From NCBI GenBank assembly GCA_903920315.1, contig CAIXLU010000012.1, forward strand, positions 1 to 41,763: 41,763 nucleotides of DNA. The letters run 5' to 3'. Below the pieces are notes generated by a model. It ran no database searches. It was not told where the DNA came from and saw only the letters and a list, made by a program, of their open reading frames with translations. Position numbers and translations under genes: made by a program. Numbering within the stretch: the stretch's first letter is position 1; the number at the start of each line of letters is the position of its first letter. Shown here in pieces: positions 31,087-39,934 of this stretch. Origin of the DNA: an uncultured Oscillochloris sp. GTDB lineage: Bacteria; Chloroflexota; Chloroflexia; Chloroflexales; Chloroflexaceae.

Positions 31087-32610
31087 TTACCCAACTTGCC
31101 CCGGTGGCATACTCAACTCGCTATGGCGCTGCTGGGCGGCGTGATAGTGCTTGAGCAAGGCGAGGGTGTCATTCAAGTTCTTCTCCTTCTCGCCGCGCTT
31201 GAAGGCAACCTGGTAATCATTGATCTTTTGTACCACATCACGTGGGCGAGGGACGTGGTGGAAGTTAAACTTCCCGCCGCTGCCTGCCGTCTCCAGTACC
31301 ACATTGCCATAGCCGAGCAGGTTGCTGACGAATGTGGTCTCGAAGGCGATATTCGTGATGGCACCAAGGCTGGCTTGGCGGCGATCCTCGGGGCCAAAGG
31401 GCTTCTTCTCAATATCAATCACGTTGGTAGGGCTGAGGATGTACATGTCGTTGCGGTGATCCTCAATCTCCCATGCCGACCATGCCGTCACGGCGATAAC
31501 TAGACTTGCCAAGACAACGGCAAGCAGGACTGGTGCAGGTTGGAACAGGCGAGTGCCGATGGCAATCACCAGCAAGCTGCCAAAGAGCAGCAATGCAGGC
31601 CCGATCAGGGCGCGCAGCATAAAGATCCAGTGCGAGTGCCAGGTGATCGTGCCGTTATCCTCGTTGATCTCGGGGTTCTCGTGGAAGAGCCAGCCAAACA
31701 TTTTCGCGCCGTGCGAGGTCTTGATGTCTTTCCTAAAAACCCGCTTCTCACCCTTGGCATCGTAGACTCTGGTCTCGATCATGCGGTCAAACTCTTCCGC
31801 CGTGCGCTGCTTACGAACAGAGTTCACCAGATCCATGATCTTCTTCTGCATCTCCCTGGGGTTCGCGGCCTCCGTAAAGGTGATCTGTCCACCGATGCGC
31901 GCCGACTTGATGACCACCACGCCATAGCCAAGCCAGTGCTGGCTATAGGTCTTTGTGGAGGCAAGCACATCTTGGACATCTTCAATATAGATCTGTTCTT
32001 GCATGCGTCGCTCGATCAGACGTGGAATCAAGACCTCGTCATTATCGTAGACAATGCGCTTATTGGTGAGGATCAGCTCATCATTCATCCAATCGTAGGT
32101 CGTAAAGAGGACGGAGAGCAGACTGATCACTGTCAAGACCATGAGTCCGATATTGACCATATCGAAAGATTGGCCAACAAACATCACCGGGTCAATATAA
32201 AAGAGTCGTCCGCCGTTATAGCGAAAGTAGATTACCAGCGCGATCACCGCACCGATCCCTACGAGGATATTGCGCGTCCGCAGATCTTCCTTTTTGGGCT
32301 TCTTCTTGCCCGTGGTGCGTACCCACAGGGATGTCCAGAGCAGCAGCAACAGCATCTCGACGCCGATCAAGATCCAGTTAATCGGATCGAAACCGACCTT
32401 CTCGCCCGTTTCGGCCACAATGAATCCGCCCCCGAAACCACGGTAGATGGCGGTGCCGGCAAAGAGCAGAAGGCAGATCAGCGGCAGAATCAGACGATTC
32501 ACCAGGGCAATCCAATGCCGCCCGGTCACGTGCAGGATCTCCTCGCCCTCGCTCAGATCGATCGACTCGGATGCCTCCTCAAGCAGCAGACCTTTGAGAA
32601 AATTCAGCAT
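31087..32610 (-). CDS. Membrane protein with two bacterial PH (DUF304-like) domains
   Basis: This is a 508-residue protein. It begins with a cytoplasmic acidic stretch (ESIDLSEGEEILHVTGRH), has two pairs of membrane helices in each half, and each half carries a bPH2-type domain: the first is LTNKRIVYDND...IEDVQDVLASTKTYS...GYGVVVIKSAR, and the second is ILSPTNVIDIEKKPFGPEDRRQASLGAITNIAFE...LGYGNVVLETAGSGG. Such proteins (YdbS/YdbT-like) are membrane-associated with no defined biochemical role. The start at 32610 (MLNFLKG) has GGAG 10 bases upstream; the longer frame from 32724 overlaps cmk and is rejected. It is 16 bp after cmk, so probably co-transcribed. Confidence 0.82.
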   Translation of the reverse strand: MLNFLKGLLLEEASESIDLSEGEEILHVTGRHWIALVNRLILPLICLLLFAGTAIYRGFGGGFIVAETGEKVGFDPINWILIGVEMLLLLLWTSLWVRTTGKKKPKKEDLRTRNILVGIGAVIALVIYFRYNGGRLFYIDPVMFVGQSFDMVNIGLMVLTVISLLSVLFTTYDWMNDELILTNKRIVYDNDEVLIPRLIERRMQEQIYIEDVQDVLASTKTYSQHWLGYGVVVIKSARIGGQITFTEAANPREMQKKIMDLVNSVRKQRTAEEFDRMIETRVYDAKGEKRVFRKDIKTSHGAKMFGWLFHENPEINEDNGTITWHSHWIFMLRALIGPALLLFGSLLVIAIGTRLFQPAPVLLAVVLASLVIAVTAWSAWEIEDHRNDMYILSPTNVIDIEKKPFGPEDRRQASLGAITNIAFETTFVSNLLGYGNVVLETAGSGGKFNFHHVPRPRDVVQKINDYQVAFKRGEKEKNLNDTLALLKHYHAAQQRHSELSMPPGQVG

Positions 32611-32626
32611 ACGTTGGCTCCTGAAG

Positions 32627-33331
32627 CTACCGTGGGGGGATGAGGGAATGGGCCTCTCCTGAACCACTCCTGCCGATAAAGTCAATGATCCAGTTGACCT
32701 CAGCCTCAGGCGAGAGACCATCATTTTTGAGTATCACCGCATCATCGGCGGGACGAAGCACGTGCTGATCCATGGTATCGCGGAGGGCCATCGCGGAGCG
32801 AATCTCATCAAGGGGACGCGAGTCGTCGTGATGCTCACGTTCATCGGCGCGGCGGCGAGCGCGTTCGTCAAGGGTCGCCTCAAGATAGATTTTGAGCGCG
32901 GCGTCGGGCATCACCACCGTGCCAATATCACGCCCGACCATCACCACCCGGTTGCGGTGGCCAATAGCCTGCTGCTGGCGGATCATCTCGCGGCGAACGC
33001 CGGGGTAGCGGGCAACGGTTGAAACGCCGCACTCAACCTCGGGGCTACGGATGGCCCAGGTGACGTCGGTGCCATCAGCGAGGACGGTGTACTGACGGCC
33101 ATCGTCTGCGGAGGGCGGGATTACCTCAATCACAATCTGTTGAGCCAGGCGCTCGACCGCATCAGAGGCGGCGAGATCAATCCCCGACTGGAGGGCGGCG
33201 AGAGTGAGGGCGCGGTACATCACACCCGTGTCAAAATAGAGGTAGCCAAGACGGTTGGCCAGTAATGCGCCGAGCGTACTTTTTCCGGCTCCTGCGGGGC
33301 CATCGATCGCAATAACAAGCGGTTTTTGCAT
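32627..33331 (-). CDS. cmk: Cytidylate kinase
   Basis: This is a 234-residue NMP kinase that phosphorylates CMP/dCMP with ATP. Seen: the P-loop IDGPAGAGKST (K17), YFDTGVMYRALTLAAL (the CMP-binding start), MVGRDIGTVVMPDAALKIYL, and the LID region DERARRRADER followed by DSRPLDEIRSAMALRDTMD. Length is normal for bacterial Cmk. The start at 33331 (MQKPLVIAIDGPAG) fits the family's N-terminus; 48 codons of upstream open frame are not needed. In many bacteria cmk is followed by rpsA or plsC, but here it is followed by the PH-domain membrane protein. Confidence 0.95.
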   Translation of the reverse strand: MQKPLVIAIDGPAGAGKSTLGALLANRLGYLYFDTGVMYRALTLAALQSGIDLAASDAVERLAQQIVIEVIPPSADDGRQYTVLADGTDVTWAIRSPEVECGVSTVARYPGVRREMIRQQQAIGHRNRVVMVGRDIGTVVMPDAALKIYLEATLDERARRRADEREHHDDSRPLDEIRSAMALRDTMDQHVLRPADDAVILKNDGLSPEAEVNWIIDFIGRSGSGEAHSLIPPR

Positions 33332-33682
33332 ATTCTTTATGGTGTAGGCCCGATAACTGGCTCCTACATCAGAGATCTGGCGTGAGTATTCTACGGCATA
33401 GGCAGGCTCTATTGTAGCATGCGGAACTTGTGAGTGGCAAATTGCTCGGGGGGGGGGCCGCGACGCCCTCCACACACGACATGGCCCTCATTGGGTTCTG
33501 GACGTTCGTAACGTCCCATGTTACACTCCTTGGCATAAACAACGAGTCTCTTACATCATCGCACTCGACTACTCGTATGGTACGTATGTTGATCCTTACC
33601 TCTAAGGTGTTCTTCCACCTGATTCCATTCTTGGGCACACTGATTCTCATACTCTACGAGCAGGAAGCGCTCTGATGATACG
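33332..33682. other. 350-bp divergent gap with a run of ten G
   Basis: The region between cmk and the cyclase-like gene holds no convincing gene. A G10 run stands at 33448-33457. A short frame at 33430-33675 gives a hydrophobic stretch but lacks a ribosome binding site. Promoters for both flanking genes should lie here; none reaches consensus by eye. Confidence 0.4.
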
Positions 33683-36600
33683 ATGCGAAAACTCCTTGCC
33701 CATCTGCCCTATCAGATAGCCACCGATCTCCTCGGTGGTGCCAACGACCTTGTCGGGCGCACATGCCGTGATGACGCGGTGACTCTCTTTGCCGATGTTT
33801 CGGGCTTTACGCCGATGAGCGAGGCGCTGAGCCGCTTTGGGCAGGATGGCACCGAGGATCTGACCAGCCTGCTCAACGACTACTTTGCGGTGATGATCGA
33901 TCTGATCGCCTCCTATGGCGGGGTGGTGGTCTCTTTCGGCGGCGACTCGCTGACTGCTCTCTTCTACGTGAAGGACGATGCGAGTCCGAGCGAGATCGCC
34001 GCACGCGCCATCCGCTGCGCCCTCGATATGCAGATCCTCATGCATCCCTACCACAATATCCAGACGCGGGCCGGACAGTTTAGCCTAGAGATCAAGATCG
34101 GCTTGGCCCGTGGCCCCGTCCTCTCTACGGTCGTCGGCGACCCAGAAGTGCGCCTCCAGAGCGTGATCGCGGGCCTGCCGCTAGAGCAGGCCGCCGAGGC
34201 CGAGCATGTGGCAAAGGTCGGTGATGTGGTTGTCCACCGCGATCTGATCGCCCTCGCCCCCAGCATTCTGACTCTTGCTGATATGCACGGCGACTACCGG
34301 CTGGTTTCTGCGCTGAGTGAGCAACCTTCCTACGCGCCACTGCCCCCGCTGCCCGCCGCCTCCGAGAGTTTGCTTGCTACCCTTACCGCATTTGTCCACC
34401 CGCTGCTGGTTCACCGGCTGCTCGACGGGCAAATGGGCTTTGTGAATGAACATCGCAGTGTGACCGTCCTCTTTGTGGGATTCAGCGGGTTTGACTACGA
34501 TGGCGATCCGCATGTGGGCGACCGACTCCAGGCATATATTGTTCAGGTGGCGCGGATCGTGCAGCAGTACGATGGCGACGTGAACAAGATTGACATGGGC
34601 GACAAGGGCAGCAAGCTGGTGCTGGTTTTTGGCGCACCCATTGGCCACGAGAATGATGCTGAGCGGGCCATGCGCTGCGCCCTGGGGTTGCGTGAGCTGA
34701 AGGTTGAGCATGATGAACAGACGACGTTCAGCATCCGCATTGGCATTGCCTCAGGACTCGTCTACTGCGGACTGGTGGGCGCGGAGATCCGTCGCGAGTA
34801 CACGGTGATGGGTGATACGGTGAATCTGGCGGCCAGGCTGATGCAGACCGCCGTGCCGGGCGAGATTATCGCGGCCAGCGGCGCGCATCGCCCGGTGGCC
34901 GACCGGTTTCTCTGGACGGCGCTCAAAGCGCTCTCGGTGAAGGGCCGCTCGCGAGTCGTTCCGGTTTACCGGCTAGAGCAGGAGCAGCAGCGGGCCAGCC
35001 GTCATCAGGAGCCGTCGTACAAACTGCCAATGGTGGGGCGCGAGGAGGAGATGCAAGTAGCCGAACGGCATCTGCATCTGGCGAGGAGCGGGCGCGGCCA
35101 GGTGGTCGGTATCTGCGCCGAAGCGGGGATGGGCAAATCGCGCCTGGTGGCCGAAGTCATCCGCATGGCAGCGCGAGGCGATATGGTGGTTCACTCCGGC
35201 GAGTGTCTGTCGTACGGTGACAGTATTAGCTACCTGCCATGGAACAGCCTGCTGCTTGGCCTCTTCGGCATTGATCCAACCTGGGATCACGATGTTCAGA
35301 TCGAGCATCTACGCCAGCAGATCGCCTTCCTCTGCCCGCAGGCCCTGCGGCGACTGCCGATCCTGGCCGGGGCGATGAATCTGCCGGTTGATGAAACAGA
35401 GCAGACCCACGCTCTTGATGCACGGGTGCGCAAGGATGTACTAGAAACGACCGTCCTGGAGTGTCTGCGCACCATTGCCGTTGCTCGCGGGCCGAATACC
35501 GGGGTGCTGCTGGTAATCGAGGATTGCCACTGGATTGACCCGCTTTCGCACGATCTGCTTGACGTGGTGGCACGCGGCATTGGTCATCTGCCGGTGATGC
35601 TCCTGCTGGCCTATCGCCCGCACGAGCATGAGCATACTCGGCTGCGCGTATCGCGGCTGCCGCACTTCCGCGAGTTGCTGCTGCGCGAGTTCAGCCTGCG
35701 CGAGACCGAGTGGCTGATTGGGCTGAAGTTCGGTTATCTCTTCGGTGCCCGTGGGGTGCTGCCGGCGAGCTTTGTTGAGCGGATTACCACGCGCTCGCAG
35801 GGCAACCCTTTCTACATTGACCAGATGATTAGCTACATCCAGGATCAGGGAATCAACCCCGCCGACACCCACGCGCTGTCACTGGTGCGCCTGCCCAACA
35901 GCCTCCGCTCGCTGATCATCAGCCGGATTGATCGGCTCAGCGAGCAGGAACAGATTACACTGAAGGTAGCCAGCGTCCTCGGTCGAGTCTTTCGGGCCAG
36001 TTGGCTGTGGGGAATCTACCCGCAGATCGGTCATCCCGACCAAGTGCAAGCCAATCTCGACCGGCTCAGCAACCTCGATCTGACACCGATGGAGAAGGCT
36101 GAACCCGAGTTGGAGTACCTGTTCAAGCACATGACGACGCAGGAGGTGGCCTACGAGAGCCTGGCCTACGCGACACGTGCGATGTTGCACGAGCAGGTGG
36201 GCGACTATATCGAGCGCCACTTTGCGAGTGAGGTTGATCGCTACCTCGACATGCTGGCCTACCATTACGGGCGCAGCGAGAATCTGGATCGTCAGCGGCA
36301 CTATTTTAGATTAGCGGGCGATGCCGCCTACGCCGCCTACGCCAACGAAACCGCAATCAGCTACTACCGACGCCTGCTGCCGCTGCTTGAGCCTCCGCAA
36401 CAGATGACGGTGATGCTACGAATTGGCGAGGTTCTCCAGCTTGTTGGGCGCTGGGCCGAGGCCGAGTCATCCTTCGAAATGGCACAGGCCATCGCCGCCG
36501 CCGATGGCAATGCGACTGGCGTGGCCCGCTGTCAGAATGTCACCGCCGAACTGCTGGCCGCTCGCGGCAATTACGAGGAGGCCATAGCCATTCTCGATCT

Positions 36601-37753
36601 GGCTATCCCGGCATGGGATCGCCTGGGGGATCTGGCGGGACACTACGAGGCCCTGCGCATCTTCGGCACGATCATGATTGACACGGGAGCCTATACACGC
36701 GGCCTGCGTTCGATTGAACACGCCCACGAACTCGCTGTGCGTCTGGATGACCAAGCTCTGATCGCCCGCTCGATCGGCGCAATGGGCGTGGTCTATATTG
36801 ACATTAGCGACTATGAGATGGCTCTCTATTGTCTGGAGCGCAGCGCAGCGATGGCGGCGAGCGTGCGTGATTGGGGTTTGCTGGCACGATCACGCGAGAA
36901 CATCGGCTCGATCTACCTGAACCAAAGCCGCATTGTGAATGCTCTAGAGATTTTTCACGATCTGCTATTGCGTGCGGTAGAGATCAGCGACCGCTGGGCG
37001 CTGGCTCGGCTGAGTCACGAAATTGGCCGCGCCCACACGCTCTATGGCGAGGTGGGTGTAGGCATGGAATGTTATGCTCGTCAGATCGCGATTGCCCTGA
37101 ACCTTGGGGAGCGGCGGGATCTGGCGATTGGCCTGGGCCACCTGGCCTACGCCTACGCCCGTGTCGGCGAGTACCGTATGGCCGAGCGGGTGAGCGACCT
37201 GGCAATCACCCTCTGCGACTCGATCAAACTGGCCTATTGGGGGTGTGAGTTTCGCTACGAGTACGCACTGCTACGGGTAGCTCAGGGGCGCTATGCCGAT
37301 GCGTCGGCCCTGAACGACGTGGCACTCCAGACAGCGCGGCAACTGGGCAGCAACAAGGCCGTGCAACTCCACGCAACGCTCCTTGCGGCGCGACTGCGGG
37401 TGCTGCTCGGTGCGGAGGATTCTGTTGCGGCGATTACGGCGGTTGCTGCGCTAGACGAGGATTGGTACGACGAGGATGAGCGTGCGGCGATCCACTACAC
37501 GATCTGGCAGATTGACCCGCGCCGTGAGGCTGATCGACACGCCGCCCGATCACTCTATGCCTCGCTCGCCATCACCCGGCCCACCGCCCTTAGTCGCGCC
37601 CGCGCCGCTCGACTCTGCGGTGCGCTCCCGCCGCCGGTGGCCCCGCTGCCGTCACTTCCGACGGCGATTGATGCTGGTGCTGCGCCCAGTTTGGCCACGC
37701 TGATTGCGCAGGCTGAGCAGATAGTGCCAGCAAGAATGAAGGATGAGGGATGA
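33683..37753 (+). CDS. Soluble adenylyl cyclase-like protein: two class III cyclase domains, AAA-type ATPase, TPR
   Basis: This 1356-residue protein has the same order as mammalian soluble adenylyl cyclase. Cyclase domain 1 (~30-200) has both metal Asps (FAD38VSGF, FGGD88S) but Ser84 in the Lys position, and its NxxxR segment is lost (SVIAGLPLEQAAEAE). Domain 2 (~255-430) lacks the first metal Asp (FVG266FSGF) but keeps the purine Lys (INK302IDMGDKG), EYTVMGDTVN381LAAR385 and the VYCGLVG segment. Together they could make one active site. An NTPase follows, with VGREEE, P-loop AEAGMGKS (479-486) and Walker B VLLVIEDCHWID (~608-619), and then about 500 residues of TPR-like helices. Expected product is cAMP; the ATPase/TPR part probably senses a ligand or partner. 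The stop codon lies in a heptamer array. No RBS of good match is seen before ATG 33683. Confidence 0.88.
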   Translation: MRKLLAHLPYQIATDLLGGANDLVGRTCRDDAVTLFADVSGFTPMSEALSRFGQDGTEDLTSLLNDYFAVMIDLIASYGGVVVSFGGDSLTALFYVKDDASPSEIAARAIRCALDMQILMHPYHNIQTRAGQFSLEIKIGLARGPVLSTVVGDPEVRLQSVIAGLPLEQAAEAEHVAKVGDVVVHRDLIALAPSILTLADMHGDYRLVSALSEQPSYAPLPPLPAASESLLATLTAFVHPLLVHRLLDGQMGFVNEHRSVTVLFVGFSGFDYDGDPHVGDRLQAYIVQVARIVQQYDGDVNKIDMGDKGSKLVLVFGAPIGHENDAERAMRCALGLRELKVEHDEQTTFSIRIGIASGLVYCGLVGAEIRREYTVMGDTVNLAARLMQTAVPGEIIAASGAHRPVADRFLWTALKALSVKGRSRVVPVYRLEQEQQRASRHQEPSYKLPMVGREEEMQVAERHLHLARSGRGQVVGICAEAGMGKSRLVAEVIRMAARGDMVVHSGECLSYGDSISYLPWNSLLLGLFGIDPTWDHDVQIEHLRQQIAFLCPQALRRLPILAGAMNLPVDETEQTHALDARVRKDVLETTVLECLRTIAVARGPNTGVLLVIEDCHWIDPLSHDLLDVVARGIGHLPVMLLLAYRPHEHEHTRLRVSRLPHFRELLLREFSLRETEWLIGLKFGYLFGARGVLPASFVERITTRSQGNPFYIDQMISYIQDQGINPADTHALSLVRLPNSLRSLIISRIDRLSEQEQITLKVASVLGRVFRASWLWGIYPQIGHPDQVQANLDRLSNLDLTPMEKAEPELEYLFKHMTTQEVAYESLAYATRAMLHEQVGDYIERHFASEVDRYLDMLAYHYGRSENLDRQRHYFRLAGDAAYAAYANETAISYYRRLLPLLEPPQQMTVMLRIGEVLQLVGRWAEAESSFEMAQAIAAADGNATGVARCQNVTAELLAARGNYEEAIAILDLAIPAWDRLGDLAGHYEALRIFGTIMIDTGAYTRGLRSIEHAHELAVRLDDQALIARSIGAMGVVYIDISDYEMALYCLERSAAMAASVRDWGLLARSRENIGSIYLNQSRIVNALEIFHDLLLRAVEISDRWALARLSHEIGRAHTLYGEVGVGMECYARQIAIALNLGERRDLAIGLGHLAYAYARVGEYRMAERVSDLAITLCDSIKLAYWGCEFRYEYALLRVAQGRYADASALNDVALQTARQLGSNKAVQLHATLLAARLRVLLGAEDSVAAITAVAALDEDWYDEDERAAIHYTIWQIDPRREADRHAARSLYASLAITRPTALSRARAARLCGALPPPVAPLPSLPTAIDAGAAPSLATLIAQAEQIVPARMKDEG

Positions 37754-37769
37754 AAGATGAGGGATGAGT
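37735..37769. repeat. Heptamer tandem array (GATGAGG-type x4) over a stop codon
   Basis: The units GATGAGG, GATGAAA, GATGAGG and GATGAGT (37742-37769), preceded by AATGAAG, run across the end of the cyclase-like gene; its TGA (37751-37753) is part of the array. Confidence 0.8.
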
Positions 37770-37772
37770 ACA

Positions 37773-37815
37773 GCGAAGCGTCCCGGCACACGTATTGCCC
37801 GCCGGGACGCTTCGC
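37773..37815 (+). terminator. Terminator hairpin of the cyclase-like gene
   Basis: GCGAAGCGTCCCGG (37773-37786) pairs perfectly with 37802-37815 around a 15-nt loop. It lies between the convergent cyclase-like and ComEA-like genes. No long T-run follows. Confidence 0.65.
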
Positions 37816-37874
37816 CTTGCTCAGCGTGACATAACGCTGGGGTACTTAAAAATGTCCGCTTCTCGTGAGAACTA

Positions 37875-38498
37875 TCACACCGTGATCAGGTGGCGGAACT
37901 TGTTGATATTATCCGGGCTGATACCCGGAACGTCCACCAAATGATCCACGGTGGCGAAAAAGCCGTGCTGCTCGCGATAAGCGATGATTCGGGTGGCACG
38001 AGATCGTCCGATACCAGGCAGGTCAATCAGAGCCTGAAGTTCGGCGGTGTTGATATTCACAACCTCTACCGAAGACTGTTCGGTGTCGGCGGTCAGCGTT
38101 GTGTCAGGAGTTGCAGGCGCATCAGGGGCCGCAGGCGTGTCAGGGTCCGCAGACGCGTCAGGGGTCACGGGCGCGTCAGGGGTCACGGGTGCGTCAGGGG
38201 CCGCAGGCGCGTCAGGAACTGCTGGCGACTCCTCAAGGGGCTTCGCGTTTGCCGCAGGTGCGGTAGGAGCTGAACTCGTGGGCGGTGAGCCACGGTGAAC
38301 GCGAGTGACGATCCGACGCGGCGCATCTGTGGAGCCACTTGCAATACTGGGCGAGGCGACTGTCTCTCGGGCGAAAGACGGGGATGGGGGCGTGACAGGG
38401 GTGGGCAGAACGGCAGCCTGATCCTGGCGCCATCGCCAGGCGAGGTATCCCACCCCACCAATGATCACGAACCAAATAAGCTTGCGAGGCCGAAACAT
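37875..38498 (-). CDS. comEA: ComEA-like membrane-anchored helix-hairpin-helix DNA-binding protein
   Basis: This is a 207-residue protein. An N-terminal membrane anchor (LIWFVIIGGVGYLAW) leads into a long low-complexity linker with about seven 6-residue units (PDAPAA, PDAPVT, PDAPVT, PDASAD, PDTPAA...), and then the ComEA domain: VNINTAELQALIDLPGIG, ATRIIAYREQHGFFATVDHL, DVPGISPDNINKF. ComEA captures double-stranded DNA outside the cytoplasmic membrane during natural transformation. The start at 38498 has GGAGGAG 8-14 bases upstream. The linker is encoded by imperfect 18-bp DNA repeats (about 38096-38215), a likely place for length variation. The usual comEC partner is absent, but comF is 1.4 kb away. 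Confidence 0.85.
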   Translation of the reverse strand: MFRPRKLIWFVIIGGVGYLAWRWRQDQAAVLPTPVTPPSPSFARETVASPSIASGSTDAPRRIVTRVHRGSPPTSSAPTAPAANAKPLEESPAVPDAPAAPDAPVTPDAPVTPDASADPDTPAAPDAPATPDTTLTADTEQSSVEVVNINTAELQALIDLPGIGRSRATRIIAYREQHGFFATVDHLVDVPGISPDNINKFRHLITV

Positions 38499-38535
38499 AC
38501 GTACACTCCTCCAAAACGCAACGGGCGACCCGCTG

Positions 38536-39399
38536 CTATACGGAACCGTTCGCCTTACCAACCAGCGAGCGCAATAGCGACAGATTCTCTACGTCTTCAG
38601 CCATACCATCGCCTTTGGGCGTCTCGATGATCATCGGGATGCCGACAAAGCGCGGATCGTTCACCAGCAGGCGGAAACCCTCTTGGCCGATGCAGCCTTG
38701 TCCAATGTGACTATGCCGGTCAACCCGGCTACCCAAATCTTTCTGTGAATCGTTCAGGTGGAAGCACTTGATCCGCCCAACGCCGACGATGTGCTCAAAG
38801 GCGTCGAAGGTGGCCCGGTAGCTGGCCTCATCGCGGATATCGTAGCCGGCGGCGAAGATATGGCATGTGTCCACACAGACAGCCATACGGTCGTGGTGAG
38901 GCACAAGCTCGAAGAGACGGGCCAGGTGTTCAAAGCGGTTGCCGAGGGCGCTCCCCTGACCGGCAGTAGTCTCCAGCAGGACGGTGGTGCGACCACCGAC
39001 ACCCGACTCGAAGATCCGGTTAAGAGCGACCGCCTCGCGTTCTAGGCCAACATCCTCGCCGCTGCCGGTGTGGGCACCGGGGTGGGTGACAATATAGGGA
39101 ATGCCCAGCAGATCGCAGCGCTCAAGCTCGTGGCTGAAGGCGGCGATAGATTTCTCCCAGAGTTCATCAGCAGGGGCGGCCAGATTGATCAGGTAGGAAT
39201 CGTGAACGATCACCGGGCCGATGCCGGTGCGCTCCTGCTCCGCCTTAAACGCCAGCACCTCTTCGGGAGCGATGGGCTTGGCGTTCCACTGGCGCTCGTT
39301 TTTGCTGAAGATCTGCATGGCCTCGCAGTCTACCTGCGCACCACGGGCGAACGCCTTAGAGACGCCGCCTGAGATCGACATATGAGCACCAAACGGCAT
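38536..39399 (-). CDS. nfo: Endonuclease IV (AP endonuclease)
   Basis: This is a 287-residue TIM-barrel enzyme that cuts DNA 5' of abasic sites in base-excision repair, with three zinc ions. Family motifs are all present: GAHMSISGG at the N-terminus, HPGAHTGSG, LLETTAGQGSALG, VCVDTCHIFAAGYDIR, HLNDSQKDLGSRVDRHSHIGQG and MIIETPKGDG. The start at 39399 (MPFGAHMS) has GGAGAG 5-10 bases upstream; the upstream open frame overlaps the receiver gene. It lies between the receiver (55 bp upstream) and the comEA-like gene (37 bp downstream), so all three may be one transcript. Confidence 0.95.
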   Translation of the reverse strand: MPFGAHMSISGGVSKAFARGAQVDCEAMQIFSKNERQWNAKPIAPEEVLAFKAEQERTGIGPVIVHDSYLINLAAPADELWEKSIAAFSHELERCDLLGIPYIVTHPGAHTGSGEDVGLEREAVALNRIFESGVGGRTTVLLETTAGQGSALGNRFEHLARLFELVPHHDRMAVCVDTCHIFAAGYDIRDEASYRATFDAFEHIVGVGRIKCFHLNDSQKDLGSRVDRHSHIGQGCIGQEGFRLLVNDPRFVGIPMIIETPKGDGMAEDVENLSLLRSLVGKANGSV

Positions 39400-39454
39400 G
39401 AGTCTCTCCACGTCCCGCATGGCGGGGGGTTGCTGCGATCCGGATAGTCGCCCA

Positions 39455-39850
39455 TTATAGCAGATGTGGGCGCTGGGCAATCCCGGCCTCAACACAGGCG
39501 ATCAGGGAGGTTCGTCGCAGCGGTTTACTCAGGCATGCGTCGAACCCGCCCGTCCGATAACGCGCCTCGTCGCCCTCACCCACCAGGGCCGAGACGGCCA
39601 CCAGCCACGGTCGCTGTTCCGTCCACATCCCCTCAACCACCGCCGCCGCCACGGAGAACCCATCCATGTCAGGGAGCTTGAGGTCAAGCAGCAGCAGGAC
39701 GTAGCGCCTCTGGCTCAGTGCATGCAGAGCAGTTCGTCCGTCACCAACCGCATCCACCAGATAGCCAGCGTACTCCAGCAGATGCTGCGCAATCTGCCGA
39801 CCCACCGGGTCGTCGTCAGCAATCAGGATACGTGGAGGGGATGTCGTCAT
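39455..39850 (-). CDS. Single-domain response regulator
   Basis: This is a 131-residue receiver domain with the acidic pocket ADDDP (D12-D14), phospho-acceptor D56 in VLLLLDLKLPDMDG, a Ser switch in AVSALVG and the conserved Lys in CLSKPLR. The sequence is close to receivers of hybrid kinases. No output domain and no neighbouring kinase. On the minus strand a TATACT box is only 6 bases before the ATG at 39850, so the message is probably leaderless. It diverges from comF over an 84-bp gap. Confidence 0.88.
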   Translation of the reverse strand: MTTSPPRILIADDDPVGRQIAQHLLEYAGYLVDAVGDGRTALHALSQRRYVLLLLDLKLPDMDGFSVAAAVVEGMWTEQRPWLVAVSALVGEGDEARYRTGGFDACLSKPLRRTSLIACVEAGIAQRPHLL

Positions 39851-39856
39851 ACTTCT

Positions 39857-39862
39857 AGTATA
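39857..39862 (-). promoter_or_regulatory. -10 box for a leaderless receiver transcript
   Basis: TATACT on the minus strand, with 6 bases between it and the ATG at 39850, places the expected transcription start on the A of the start codon. No recognisable -35. Confidence 0.55.
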
Positions 39863-39934
39863 CCCTGAAATCGCACCCCTGGCGGCCTTCGTGCGGTATA
39901 TGCGGCAGACATCCATTTACCCAGAGGCACCGCC

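Noticed and set aside
31540-32643. 367-codon plus-strand frame opposite the PH-domain gene
   Set aside because: Shadow frame rich in His, Gln and Asp; the minus strand has membrane helices, PH domains and an RBS.
33430-33675. Possible 81-residue hydrophobic protein upstream of the cyclase-like gene
   Set aside because: No ribosome binding site, begins next to a G10 run, and the composition is only partly hydrophobic; no family resemblance.
38096-38215. Intergenic minisatellite or CRISPR-like repeats
   Set aside because: These 18-bp repeats are in frame inside the ComEA-like gene and encode the PDAPxx linker.
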